From Pelomonas lactea (GTDB lineage: Bacteria > Pseudomonadota > Gammaproteobacteria > Burkholderiales > Burkholderiaceae_C), in NCBI RefSeq assembly GCF_043555885.1, contig NZ_JBIGHX010000002.1:62001-126000 (forward strand): a DNA stretch of 64,000 bases, in the 5' to 3' direction. The position numbers and the translations under genes are program-made. Positions 6,462-16,800 of this stretch are shown piece after piece. A model generated the notes under the pieces. It did no database searches and was not told the origin of the DNA. It saw only the letters and a list, made by a program, of their open reading frames with translations. The number at the start of each line of letters is the position of its first letter. Positions within the stretch are counted from its first letter, which is position 1.

Positions 6462-8705
6462 ATGGAAATCTATCTCGACGCGAACGCCACCACCCCCGTG
6501 CTGCCGCAGGCCCGCGAGGCCGCGCTGGCGGCGATGGCGGAGGACTTCGGCAACCCCAGCAGCATCCACAGCACCGGCCTGAAGGCGAGGGCGCTGATGG
6601 ACGGTGTGCGCGCCCGCGCGCGTCGCGTGCTGGGGGCGGGCAGCGGCCGGCTGCTGTTCGTCAGCGGCGCGACCGAGGGCATCCAGACGGCCGTGCTGTC
6701 GAGCTTGAGCGCGCTGCGCGACCGCCCGGGCCGGCCCGAACTGCTGTACGGCGCCACCGAGCACAAGGCCGTGCCCGAGGCGATCCGGCACTGGAACGCG
6801 CTGCTGGGGCTGAACCTGCCGGTGCTGGCCATCCCCGTCGGCCGCGACGGCCGGCACGACCTGGCCTGGCTGCGCGAGCACGCGCCGCGCGCCGGGCTGG
6901 TCTGCACGATGGCGGCCAACAACGAGACCGGCGTCGTCAGCGACCTGGACGGCATCGCGGCCGCACTGGCCGGCAGCCCGGCGCTGTGGCTGGTGGACGG
7001 CGTGCAGGCGCTGGGCAAGCTGCCGCTCAGGCTCGACGAGCGCCGCATCGACTACGCGCCGTTCTCCGGCCACAAGCTCTACGCGCCCAAGGGAGTCGGC
7101 CTGCTGTACGTGCGCGACGGCGCGCCGTTCACGCCGCTGCTGGCCGGCGGCGGCCAGGAGGGCGCGCTGCGGGCGGGCACGGAGAACATGTCCGGCATCG
7201 CCGCTTTGGGTGCCGTGCTGGCGGCGCTGGAAGACGGCGGCATCTTCCGCGACGCCGCCACCCTCGGCGCCTTCCGCGACCGCCTGGCCGATGCGCTGCA
7301 GCAGGCCTTCCCCGGCCTCGTTTTCAACGCGCCGCCGGACCTGTGCCTGCCCACGACGCTGAACTTCGCGGTGCCGGGCGTCAGCGCCAAGCTGCTGCTG
7401 GACCTGTTCGACGCCGCCGAGCTGCGCGTCAGCGGCGGCTCGGCCTGCAGCGCGGCCAAGGCGGCGCCGAGCTATGTGCTCGAAGCCATGGGCCTGCCGG
7501 CCTGGCAGAGCGCCTCGGCCGTGCGGCTGTCGTTCGGGCCGGTCGCTGACGCCGCCTTCATCGACGAGGCCTGCGCGCGCATCCGTGTCTGCGGCGAATC
7601 GCTGCGCGACAGCTGCCTGAGCCCGGGCGCCGCGGGCCAGGCGCTGCCGGCCGACGGGTTGACGCGTTTCGTCGTCGACGGGGCCTGCTGCTACCTGCTG
7701 GCCGACGCGGCCAGCCGCCGCGCCGTCGTCGTCGACCCGCTGCCCGAGCTGACCGGGCGCCTCGCCCAGTGGCTGCGCTGCCAGGGCTACGCGCTGGCCG
7801 CCGTGCTGGACACGCACAGCCATGGCGACCACGCGTCCTCGGCCCCCGAGCTGTGGGCCGCCGCGGGCCAGCACGCGGGCGATGTCGACAGCCTCGGCTG
7901 GCCGCACGACGCCGAGGCGCTGGCGCTGGGCGCGCTGACGCTGACACGGCTGCCGGTGCCCGGCCACACGCAGGACTCCACCGCCTACCTGCTGCACGAC
8001 GCTGCCAGCCTGCGCCAGGTGTTCGTCGGTGACACCGTCATGCCCGGCGCTTTGGGCCGCAGCGACTTCGCGCAGAGCGCGCCGCAGCAATACGCCGCGT
8101 CGCTCGCACGCCTGGCGCAGGCCGCAGGCCCGCACACGCTGCTGCTGCCCGGCCATGACTACGACGACCGCTTCGCGACGACGCTGGCCGTCGAGTGCGA
8201 CGCGCAGCCGCTGCTGGCCGACGTGCTGGCCGGCCGCCTGGACGCCGCCGGCTTTGCGGCCGCCAAGGCGCGGCTGGAGCAGGGCCTGGCGCTGACCGAG
8301 TACCAGACCGTCGCCTGCGGCGCGCGTGTGGACGGCGGCTGCCTGCTGGCGTCCAGCGAACTGGCCGTCGACGCGCTGCGCGGGCTGCTGCGCCGGCACC
8401 CGGCGCTGCTGCTGGTGGACGTGCGCGAGCCCTACGAGCAGCGGCTGGGCCAGGCCCCCGAGCTGGGATCGGCCGTGCGCCGCGAGGCCGTCGCGCTGAG
8501 CGGGCTGCCCGATGCGCTGGCACGCTGGCTGGCGCTGCCGGCCGACACGCCCATCGTCTTCTTCTGCCGCAGCGGCAACCGCAGCGCGCAGGCCGCGCAG
8601 GCGCTGCGCCGGCTGGGCCGCGCGCAGGCATGGAGCCTGGCCGGCGGGCTGGCGCTGTGGCCGCGTGCGCTTCCCGCACAGGCCGATGCGGCGCTGGCGA
8701 TCTGA
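6462..8705 (+). CDS. triple fusion: cysteine desulfurase + persulfide dioxygenase-like MBL domain + rhodanese
   Basis: The 747-residue product joins three enzymes. Residues 1-380 are a NifS/IscS-type class V aminotransferase: DANATTP at 6-12, H101, PLP lysine K205 in SGHKLYAPKG, catalytic C329 in SGGSACS. Residues about 395-620 are an ETHE1-like metallo-beta-lactamase fold: THSHGDH (H452, H454, D456, H457), GHT H502, VGD D524, PGHD H565. Residues about 630-745 are a rhodanese: VDVRE, active C702 in CRSGNR. All catalytic residues are intact. The likely route is removal of sulfur from cysteine as persulfide, oxidation of part of it to sulfite, and rhodanese transfer giving thiosulfate. Start ATG 6462 is chosen because it gives the standard desulfurase N-terminus; in-frame ATGs at 6381 and 6417 are alternatives. 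None has a strong ribosome-binding site. Confidence 0.9.
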   Translation: MEIYLDANATTPVLPQAREAALAAMAEDFGNPSSIHSTGLKARALMDGVRARARRVLGAGSGRLLFVSGATEGIQTAVLSSLSALRDRPGRPELLYGATEHKAVPEAIRHWNALLGLNLPVLAIPVGRDGRHDLAWLREHAPRAGLVCTMAANNETGVVSDLDGIAAALAGSPALWLVDGVQALGKLPLRLDERRIDYAPFSGHKLYAPKGVGLLYVRDGAPFTPLLAGGGQEGALRAGTENMSGIAALGAVLAALEDGGIFRDAATLGAFRDRLADALQQAFPGLVFNAPPDLCLPTTLNFAVPGVSAKLLLDLFDAAELRVSGGSACSAAKAAPSYVLEAMGLPAWQSASAVRLSFGPVADAAFIDEACARIRVCGESLRDSCLSPGAAGQALPADGLTRFVVDGACCYLLADAASRRAVVVDPLPELTGRLAQWLRCQGYALAAVLDTHSHGDHASSAPELWAAAGQHAGDVDSLGWPHDAEALALGALTLTRLPVPGHTQDSTAYLLHDAASLRQVFVGDTVMPGALGRSDFAQSAPQQYAASLARLAQAAGPHTLLLPGHDYDDRFATTLAVECDAQPLLADVLAGRLDAAGFAAAKARLEQGLALTEYQTVACGARVDGGCLLASSELAVDALRGLLRRHPALLLVDVREPYEQRLGQAPELGSAVRREAVALSGLPDALARWLALPADTPIVFFCRSGNRSAQAAQALRRLGRAQAWSLAGGLALWPRALPAQADAALAI

Positions 8706-8843
8706 TCGAGTGAACTGTGCCGGCATGACCGGCCAGTTCGTCGCATCGCCCCCCGCTTTATGTCCGGCGCGACACACGGCGGCTACGGACGGCTTACCTG
8801 GGCTTCCAAGAATGGCTTCACCCCTCAACCCCAAGGAGTAGCC

Positions 8844-9533
8844 ATGACGACGATCAGCGGCCTGGGCGGTGCAGACCGCTCCTGGCAGACCACGCAGAGC
8901 GCCCAGAACCGCAAGGCCGAGCACGAGGCCCGCCTGTTCGCTAAGGTGGACAGCGACGGCAGCGGCGGCGTCGACGCCACCGAGCTGGCGTCCATGCTGG
9001 AGCACACCGGCCAGTCCGGCGACAGCGCCGCGCTGCTGAAGAAGATGGACGGCAACGGCGACGGCAGCCTGTCCCAGGACGAGCTCGGCCAGGGCATGCG
9101 CGACCTGATGCCGCCGCCGGCATCGACGCTGGACTTCGCGCAGTCGCGCGGCGCGGCCAACGACGAGGTGGACGTGTTCGCCGAGCTGGATGCCGACGGC
9201 GACGGCTCGCTGACGCGTGCCGAGTTCGAGGCCGGCCGGCCCGCGCCTCCCCAGGGTGGGCCGGGCGGCATGCCACCGCCGCAGGCCGCCGGCAGCACCA
9301 GCGCCACGTCGACGACCTACGACCCGCTGGACGTCAACCAGGACGGCACCGTGTCGCAGATCGAGCGTCTGGCCGGCCAACTGAAGGAGCTGGCCGCGGC
9401 CGGCTCGGACGACCCGGCCCAGGGCTCGGCCACGTCCGAGATCGCCCAACTGGCGCAGAAGCTGTACGACCAGATCGCGAAGAACTGGTTGCAGCCGCAG
9501 ACCACCGCGACCCAGGTCAGCACGAGCGCCTGA
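8844..9533 (+). CDS. EF-hand calcium-binding protein with four EF hands
   Basis: The 229-residue product has four canonical 12-residue loops: D36-E47 (DSDGSGGVDATE), D69-E80 (DGNGDGSLSQDE), D116-E127 (DADGDGSLTRAE) and D163-E174 (DVNQDGTVSQIE). A Pro/Gly-rich linker separates the third and fourth. No clear signal peptide. This resembles the XopAW/calmodulin-like EF-hand proteins common in Burkholderiales, a calcium sensor or buffer of unknown partner. AAGGAG lies 8 nt before ATG 8844; the same frame is open further upstream but without a ribosome-binding site. Confidence 0.88.
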   Translation: MTTISGLGGADRSWQTTQSAQNRKAEHEARLFAKVDSDGSGGVDATELASMLEHTGQSGDSAALLKKMDGNGDGSLSQDELGQGMRDLMPPPASTLDFAQSRGAANDEVDVFAELDADGDGSLTRAEFEAGRPAPPQGGPGGMPPPQAAGSTSATSTTYDPLDVNQDGTVSQIERLAGQLKELAAAGSDDPAQGSATSEIAQLAQKLYDQIAKNWLQPQTTATQVSTSA

Positions 9534-9551
9534 CGCGGCTCACAGCCGCGT
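9533..9551. terminator. palindromic hairpin between convergent genes
   Basis: An 8-bp perfect stem ACGCGGCT/AGCCGCGT with loop CAC covers the stop codons of the EF-hand gene and the convergent flavoprotein gene, whose ends are only 6 nt apart. It has no T tract, so it would be a weak bidirectional terminator or an mRNA end-protecting hairpin. Confidence 0.4.
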
Positions 9552-10622
9552 GGCGACTTCCTCGGCCAGTGCGAGGCAGGACGTCAGCCCCGGCGACTCG
9601 ATGCCGAACAGCTGCACGAGGCCGGGCGTGCCGGTGTCGATGCGGAAGTCCGCCGCTGCCTCGCCCGGGCCGCTCAGCTTGGGCCGGATGCCGCTGTAGG
9701 CCGGCTGCAGCGCGCCCGCCGGCAGGCCTGGCCAGTAGCCGCGCACCTCGGCTTCGAAGGCGGGCGCGAGGGCCGGGTCCACGGCGTAGTCGAGTGCCGC
9801 CGGGTCGGTGTCAGGCAGCCACTGCACGTCGGGCCCGAAGCGCGCCTGGCCGCCCAGGTCCAGCGTCAGGTGCACGCCCAGCCCGCCGTCCACCGGCAGC
9901 GGGTAGATCAGCCGTGAGAACGGCGCCCGCCCGGCCAGAGAGAAATAGTGGCCGCGCGCAAAGTACAGCGGCGGCGCTGGAACTCCCAGCGCCTCGCTCA
10001 GCTGGCCCGCGAACAAGCCGGCCGCGTTGATGACCAGGCGTGCGCCCAGCTCGAAGTCGTCGCCCGCGCGCAGCCGCCAGGCGTCGCCGTCGCGCTCGCC
10101 GCCCGTCACCGGGCTGGCGAGCGCCAGCGTCGCACCGGCGGCCTCGGCATCGGCCAGCAGCGCCGTCATCAGCCCGTGGCTGTCGACGATGCCGCTGGAC
10201 GGCGACAGCAGCGCGCCGGCCGCCTGCAGCGCCGGTTCCAGCGCCAGCGCGTCCGAGCGGCCCAGCAGGCGCAGGTCGTCCACGCCGTTGGCGGCGCCGC
10301 TGGCGGCAATGGCTTCCAGCCGCGTGACGTCCTGCGGCCGCGTTGCCACCACCAGCTTGCCGCAGCGCCGGTGCGCGATGCCGCGCGCCGCGCAGTAGTC
10401 GTACAGCAGCGCCTTGCCGCGTACGCACAGCCGGGCCTTCAGGCTGCCGGCCGGGTAGTACAGGCCGGCGTGGATGACCTCGCTGTTGCGCGACGAGATG
10501 CCGGTGCCGATGGCGCCGGCGGCCTCGATGACGACGACCTCCCGGCCCCGTTGCGCCAGTTCGCGCGCAATGGCCAGCCCCACCACACCGGCGCCGATGA
10601 CGGCAACGTCCACTTGATCCAT
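9540..10622 (-). CDS. FAD-dependent oxidoreductase, L-2-hydroxyglutarate oxidase-like
   Basis: The 360-residue product has an N-terminal FAD dinucleotide-binding motif (VAVIGAGVVGLAIA, G10-X-G12-X-X-G15), the phrase SSRNSEVIHAGLYYP typical of LhgO/L2HGDH relatives, and a D-amino-acid-oxidase-type fold to the end (GIRPKLSGPG, GIESPGLTS). It would oxidise an alpha-hydroxy acid such as L-2-hydroxyglutarate, passing electrons to quinone or oxygen. The exact substrate is not certain. Start ATG 10622 is used because the motif follows at once; an upstream in-frame start adds 20 unrelated residues. Confidence 0.88.
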   Translation of the reverse strand: MDQVDVAVIGAGVVGLAIARELAQRGREVVVIEAAGAIGTGISSRNSEVIHAGLYYPAGSLKARLCVRGKALLYDYCAARGIAHRRCGKLVVATRPQDVTRLEAIAASGAANGVDDLRLLGRSDALALEPALQAAGALLSPSSGIVDSHGLMTALLADAEAAGATLALASPVTGGERDGDAWRLRAGDDFELGARLVINAAGLFAGQLSEALGVPAPPLYFARGHYFSLAGRAPFSRLIYPLPVDGGLGVHLTLDLGGQARFGPDVQWLPDTDPAALDYAVDPALAPAFEAEVRGYWPGLPAGALQPAYSGIRPKLSGPGEAAADFRIDTGTPGLVQLFGIESPGLTSCLALAEEVATRL

Positions 10623-10779
10623 GGCCGCCAGCCTAGGCCATGCCGCGCACCGGCAACGGCAATTGCCGGCGATTGGTGTCAAGGGTTTTTACGCGTAGCG
10701 ATGCGGCGGCTCCCACGGCGTGAGGCGCGGCGCCCCCCGGCTGAGGGGTGCTGTCGCCCGGACGGGTGACGGGCCCCCT

Positions 10780-10796
10780 GCGTGAATTTCTCACGC
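10780..10796. promoter_or_regulatory. dyad upstream of the giant gene
   Basis: GCGTGA, five bases (ATTTC), then TCACGC forms a perfect 6-bp dyad 95 nt before the giant gene's start, in the 268-bp gap shared with the divergent flavoprotein gene. It could be an operator. No clear -35/-10 pair was found in the gap. Confidence 0.3.
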
Positions 10797-10890
10797 CGCG
10801 CAGAAGATCTGAGCACTGGCATCCGCCCGGTTGCGGCGTGCGCGCGTGCGCGCGCCCCGGCTGGATGACCGACGTGAGCGGAGACGGCAC

Positions 10891-13800
10891 ATGGGCAAGC
10901 GCAAGAATTTCTGGCAGAAGCTTCAGCACTCCCTGCGCAAGCGCGCGGACGCGGCCGCCACGGCGACGCCGCCCAAGCCCGACACGCCCGCCCCGGTGCG
11001 CGAGAAGCTGGTCTTCGAGCACCTCGAGCCGCGGCTGCTGCTGTCCGACACGCCCATCCCGCTGGCCACCTTCGCGCCCGCCGGCACGCTGACGATCAAC
11101 GTCCACTCGGGCGACCTCAAGGTCGAGACCGTCTACAGCGGCGGCACGCCGCAGATCCGCGTGTGGGACAACACCGTCGGCATGTCGCTGGGCCAGGTGG
11201 CGCTGACGCAGAACGTCAAGATCAGCATCAACGGCCTGCCCGGCATCAGCGACAAGGTGCTGGTGGACCTGGGCTACGACGACGGCGCCGCGGGCACCAA
11301 TGCCACCAGCCCGTTCGCCATCATGGTGGAGCTGGACGGCGGCACCGACATCCCGCTGGTCAGCGACGACACGCTGACCTTCCAGAGCAGCGGCCCCGAC
11401 TTCTACAACCCGACGGCGCTGTTCCTGAAGAGCACCGACGACATCGTCTTCGCCAGCGGCTTCACGAGCACCGGCACCTTGAGCGTCGACTCGCAGGAAG
11501 CCATTACCGCCAACGGCGTGACGCTGCAGGCCAGCGACATCTACCTGGGCGTCACCAAGGCCGTCACCGACGGCGTGACGCTGCTGGACGGCTTCAACCT
11601 GCTGGGCAATGCCAGCGGCGCCATCAACCTGACCAACGCGAATGTGACCGCCGGCGACATCGGCCTCATCGTCACGACGAGCGTCAACGTCAACACGACG
11701 GACTCCAGCTACGCGAGCAACCTCATCAAGGTTGCCTTCGTGCAGACCAGCTCCAACGCGCAGATCACGCTGGGCGGCGCCACGAACCTGAGCGCCACCG
11801 CGGGCAAGCTGACGCTGGCCTCCAGCTCCACCGTCACCGCCAAGGCGACGACGCAGCCCGACGCCGGCAGCACGGCGGCCGACAAGGACGCGTCCATCGC
11901 CTCCGTCATCGCCAGCAGCGCGGCCGGCGTGACCGTGGGCGGCGGCGCGTCGCTGACGGCCAGCGGTGCGCTGATCCTGACGGCCACCAACACCGCCAAC
12001 GTCGAGGCCATTGCCGATGGCACGGCCGGCGCCAGTGCCAGCGGCGCCAAGGGTGGCACGGTCGCCGTCACACAGCTGGGCGGCGACACGTCCGTCAACG
12101 TGACCGACAACGCCGCGCTGTCCGGCAGCGCCATCACCGCGTCGGCCACGGCCAACCGCACCGTCCACACGTCGGCCAAGTCCACGGCCGGCGGTGCCAC
12201 GCAGCCCAGCGGCGGCACGCCCACGCAGGGCCAGCAGCAGCTCGCCAACAACAACGCGCAGACCGGCGACGGCCAGCTGAACTTCGCCGCCGCGGTGGCC
12301 GTCACCCACGTCGGTGGCGACACGACCGCGCGCCTGGCTGGCTCCGGCGTGACGACGGCCGGCGCGCTGGCCGTGTCGGCCACGTCGGCCACCGCCACCG
12401 TGGCCGGCGCCGCCGCCAGTACCGAGGCCGATGGCAGCGCCGCCACCGGCAGCCCCGGCGTGGGCGTGGCCGCCGCCTTGAGCTTCATCGATGGCACGAC
12501 GCGCGCGTCGCTGGGTGATGGCGCCGCCATCACGGCGCCCAGCGCCACGTTTTCGGCCAGCACGACGACGGACGCCAACTTCGGCGCCATCGCCACGTCC
12601 GGCGCCGGCAGCACCAGCGGCGTCGCCGTGGCCGGCTCGCTGGCGCTGCACGTCGGCGTGCTGACGACCGAGGCCGTGCAGGAAGCCGGCAGCACCGCCA
12701 CGTCCACCGGCGGCGTCACGTTCAACGCCACCAGCAACACCCACCACCAGGCGCGCGCACTGCCCAAGGTCAACGGCGCCACCGGCGAGAGCACGGGCGT
12801 CGGGGCGTCCGTCGCGATCAACGTCGTCGACGAGACGACGCGCGCGCAGGTCGATGCCAACGCGAAGTTCACCGGCAGCAGCCTGGCGCAGAACGTCAAC
12901 GCGACCAGCGACGTCGACACCGAAGCCAAGGGTGGCGCCAGCGGCGGCACGGCCGTGGCGCCGGTCGTCGCGGTGACTGTCGTCAACACCGATGCCAAGG
13001 TCGGCGCCCTGGGCGGCAGCGACATCACGCTGGTCAACGGCCTCACCAGCGACGCCAGGAGCGCCGTCGACGTGCTGGCCAAGGGCCACGGCGATGCGGC
13101 TGGCAAGACCAACGCCGCCGTCGGCGCGTCCGTCGTCGTCACGCACGTGGCGCCGCTCGTCGAGCTGGCGCTGGACGGCAAGCTGCAGGCCGGCGCCGCC
13201 GTGCTGATGACCGGCCGCAACACCGGCCTGACGCGCAGCGAGGCCAAGGCCGCCGCGCGCGGCGCGCAGGACAACGGCAACAACGCCAGCCAGCAGGGCA
13301 GCGCCGCGCAGGGCGCCGGCAACACGGCGGCCGGCAACAACGGCGCGCGCGGTGCGTCGGGCACCACGCCGCAGGCCAACAGCGGCGAGGGGCCGGTCAC
13401 CGTGGCCGCCGCCATCGCCATCCATCACCTGGGCGGCCAGAGCACGGCCCGCGTCGGTGGCGCGGCGGACATCACGACCGCTGGCCTGCTGTCGCTGAAG
13501 AACGAGACCGACCTCGACGCGCAGGCCGACGCCAGCGGCGTGGCCAGCCAGGGCAGCACCAACGTCGGCGCCGCCGTGGCCATCAATGTGGCCGAAGTGG
13601 GCAGCAGTGCGCGTGTCAGCAGCGGCAGCGTCAGCAGCAACGGCCTGGCGCTGGGCGCCACGACCGTGACCGGCCAGCGCAGCGAGGCGACGACGACCGC
13701 CACCTCCGGCGCCGCCACCGGCAACACCGGCGTGGCCGGTTCGCTGGCCATCGGCGTGGGCATCAGCAAGTTCGAGGCGAGCCTGGCGCCGACCGCCGTC

Positions 13801-16800
13801 GTCAATGCCCACGCGGGTGCCGTCACGCTGGACGCCGACTCGACAACCGGCGACACCGTGAAGGCCCTGCCCGACGGCGGCGGCGCCGTGGCCGAGAACA
13901 CCGGCGTCGGTGCGTCTGTCGCCATCAACGTCGCCGACCACCTGGGCCGCGCCGAGATCGAGAACGGCGCCACGCTGACGCCGGCCGGCTCGCTGACCCT
14001 GAACGCCAAGACCGACTCGGCCATCACGACGACCGCCGAAGGCGGCGCCAAGGGCGGCACCGCCGTCGCGCCGGTCGTGGCCGTCACGGTGGCCAACCAG
14101 GACGCCATCGCGCGCATCGGCACCGGCGGCCTCGTCGACGCCAGCGGCGCCATCGGCGTGAACTCGACGCTGGCCAGCACCAACACGACGAAGGCCGAGG
14201 GCAAGGCCGAGGGCGCCAAGGACGCCGCCGTCGGCGCGGCCATCGCCGTCAACGTCGAGAACGACAAGAGCCTGGCCAGCACGGCGCGCAGCCTCAAGAG
14301 CACGGGCGCCATCGGCATCTCGGCCACCAGCAGCGCGGCCAGCACGGCGTCGTCCAAGGCCAGCGCCGTCGGCGGCAAGGAGGACGACAGCAGCTCCGCC
14401 AGCGACGACGCGGCCGTCGACCAGCAGAACACCGCCGCCCGCAACAGCGGCAACTCGGCCGCCAACGCGGCCGGCGCGCGCAACTCGTCCACGTCGCAGG
14501 CCACGCCCAGCGCGCAGGGCACCGGCGGCGGCACGGTCAGCGTGGCGGCGGCCGTCGCGGTGAACGTGGCCCAGGCCACCAGCCGCGCCACGGCCGGCGG
14601 CGGCACGTTGACGGCCGGTGGCGCTCTCAGCCTCGACAGCAAGACCGACACCGACGCCAAGGCCGTGGCCGACGGCAGCACGCGCGCCAAGGACGCCGGC
14701 AACCCCAACGACACCGGCGTGGGCGTCGGCGTGGCCATCAACGTGGGCATCAACACCAACGAGGCCAAGCTGCTGGGCGACGCCGTCGTCGCCAGCCAGG
14801 GCGCCAATGTGCGCGCCGGCATGACCGGCGCAGGCACGCACACCAACGCCGCCGAGGCCAAGAGCGGCGCCGGCGGCGCCAAAACCGGCGTGGCCGGTGC
14901 GCTGGCCGTCAACGTGGCCGTGGACCGCACGACGGCCGAGATCGCCGCCGGTGCCAACGTGAATGCCGGCGCGGGCGCCAGCACCGTCAGCGCCGCCACC
15001 CAGCACGCCGATTCGGCCAGCGCCACGCCCACCGACTCCGGCGTGCAGGCCGATGCCAAGAACACCGGGGTCGGCGCGTCCGTCGCCGTCAACGTGCCCG
15101 ACGTCATCGCCCGCGGCGAGATCGCCGATGGCGCCGTCGTGAGCAGCAGCGGCGCGCTGGCGGTCAGCGGCACGCTGGAGAACGCGATCACGACGACCGC
15201 CGAGGGCGGCGCCAAGGGCGGCACGGCCGTGGCGCCCGTCGTGGCCGTCACGGTGGCCAACCAGGACGCTGTCGCGCGCATCGGAACCGGCTCGGCCACG
15301 ACGACGTCCGGCAACCTGGCCGTCGGCAGCAGTCTCAAGTCCACCAACACCACCAAGGCCGAGGGCAAGGCCGAAGGCGCGAAGGATGCCGCTGTCGGCG
15401 CGGCCGTGGCCGTCAACGTGGAGCTGGACCGCAGCACCGCCAGCCTGAACCGCAGCGTCAACACCACCGGCACGGTGGGCGTCACGGCCGCCAGCCAGAC
15501 GGCCAGCACGGCCAGCGCCAAGGCCAGCGCCGTGGGCGGCAAGGAAGACGACAGCAGCTCCAGCAGCGACGACCACGCCGTCGACGACCAGAACAACGCC
15601 GCCCGCGGCACCGGCGACGCGGCGGCAGCCGCCGGCGGCGCGCGCAACAGCTCCTCGTCGCAGGCCACGCCGTCGGCGCAGGGCACCGGCGGCGGCACCG
15701 TCAGCGTCGCCGCGGCGGCGGCCGTGAACATCGCTTCCAGCACCGCCGCAGCGACGCTGGGCGGCGGCACGGTCACGGCCACGGGCGCCGTCAACGTGGG
15801 CAGCAGCAGCGACGCCGACGCCCAGGCCACGGCCGACGGAAGCACGCGCGCCAAGGACGCGAGCAACCCCAACGACACCGGCGTCGGTGTCGGCGTGGCC
15901 GTCAACGTGGGCCTCAACACCAACACGGCCACCGTGCTGGGTACCAGCGTCGTCAACAGCCAGGGCCTGAACGTGACGGCCGGCGTGGCCGCCGGCGGCG
16001 ACGGCAAGCACACGACCGCCGCCACGGCCAAGAGCGGCGCGGGCGGCGCCAAGACCGGCATCGCCGGCGCGTTGGCCGTCAACGTGGCGGTGGACCGCAC
16101 GACGGCCGAGGTCGCCACCGGCGCCAGCGTCAACGCCGGCGCGGGCGCCAGCAGCGTCAGCGCTGCGGCCAAGCATGCCGACACCGCCAGCGCCACGCCC
16201 ACCGACTCTGGCGTGCAGGCGGACGCGAAGAACACCGGCGTCGGCGCGTCTGTGGCCGTCAACGTGCCGGACCTCATCGTTCGCGGCGAGATCGCCGACG
16301 GCGCCGTCGTGAGCAGCAGCGGCGCGCTGGCGGTCAGCGGCACGCTGGAGAACACCATCACGACGACGGCCGAAGGCGGCGCCAAGGGCGAGACCGCCGT
16401 CGCGCCCGTCGTGGCCGTCACGGTGGCCAACCAGGACGCCATCGCCCGCATCGGCACCAGCGCCAGCGCGGTCAGCGCGACCGGCGCCGTCACCGTCGCC
16501 AGCAGCCTCAAATCCACCAACACGACCAAGGCCGAGGGCAAGGCCGAAGGCAGCAAGGACGCCGCCGTCGGCGCCGCCGTGGCCGTCAACGTGGAGCTGG
16601 ACCACAGCCGCGCCAGCGTCAACCGCAACCTCACCGGCACCACCAGCGTCGCCATCACCGCGGCCAGCGAGACCGACACAACGGCCAGCGCCAAGGCCAG
16701 CGCGGTGGGCGGCAAGGAGGACGACAGCAGCTCGTCCAGCGACGACCATGCCGTCAACGACCAGAACGCCGCGGTGCGCGGCCTGGGCGATTCGGCCGCC

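Noticed and set aside
6363..9449. Minus-strand open frame of 1,028 codons opposite the sulfur fusion and EF-hand gene
   Set aside because: Composition is that of a mirrored frame; the plus-strand genes have clear motifs.
10831..10890. Earlier start of the giant gene at ATG 10831
   Set aside because: Adds 20 Arg-rich residues with no ribosome-binding site; ATG 10891 has GGAG at good spacing.
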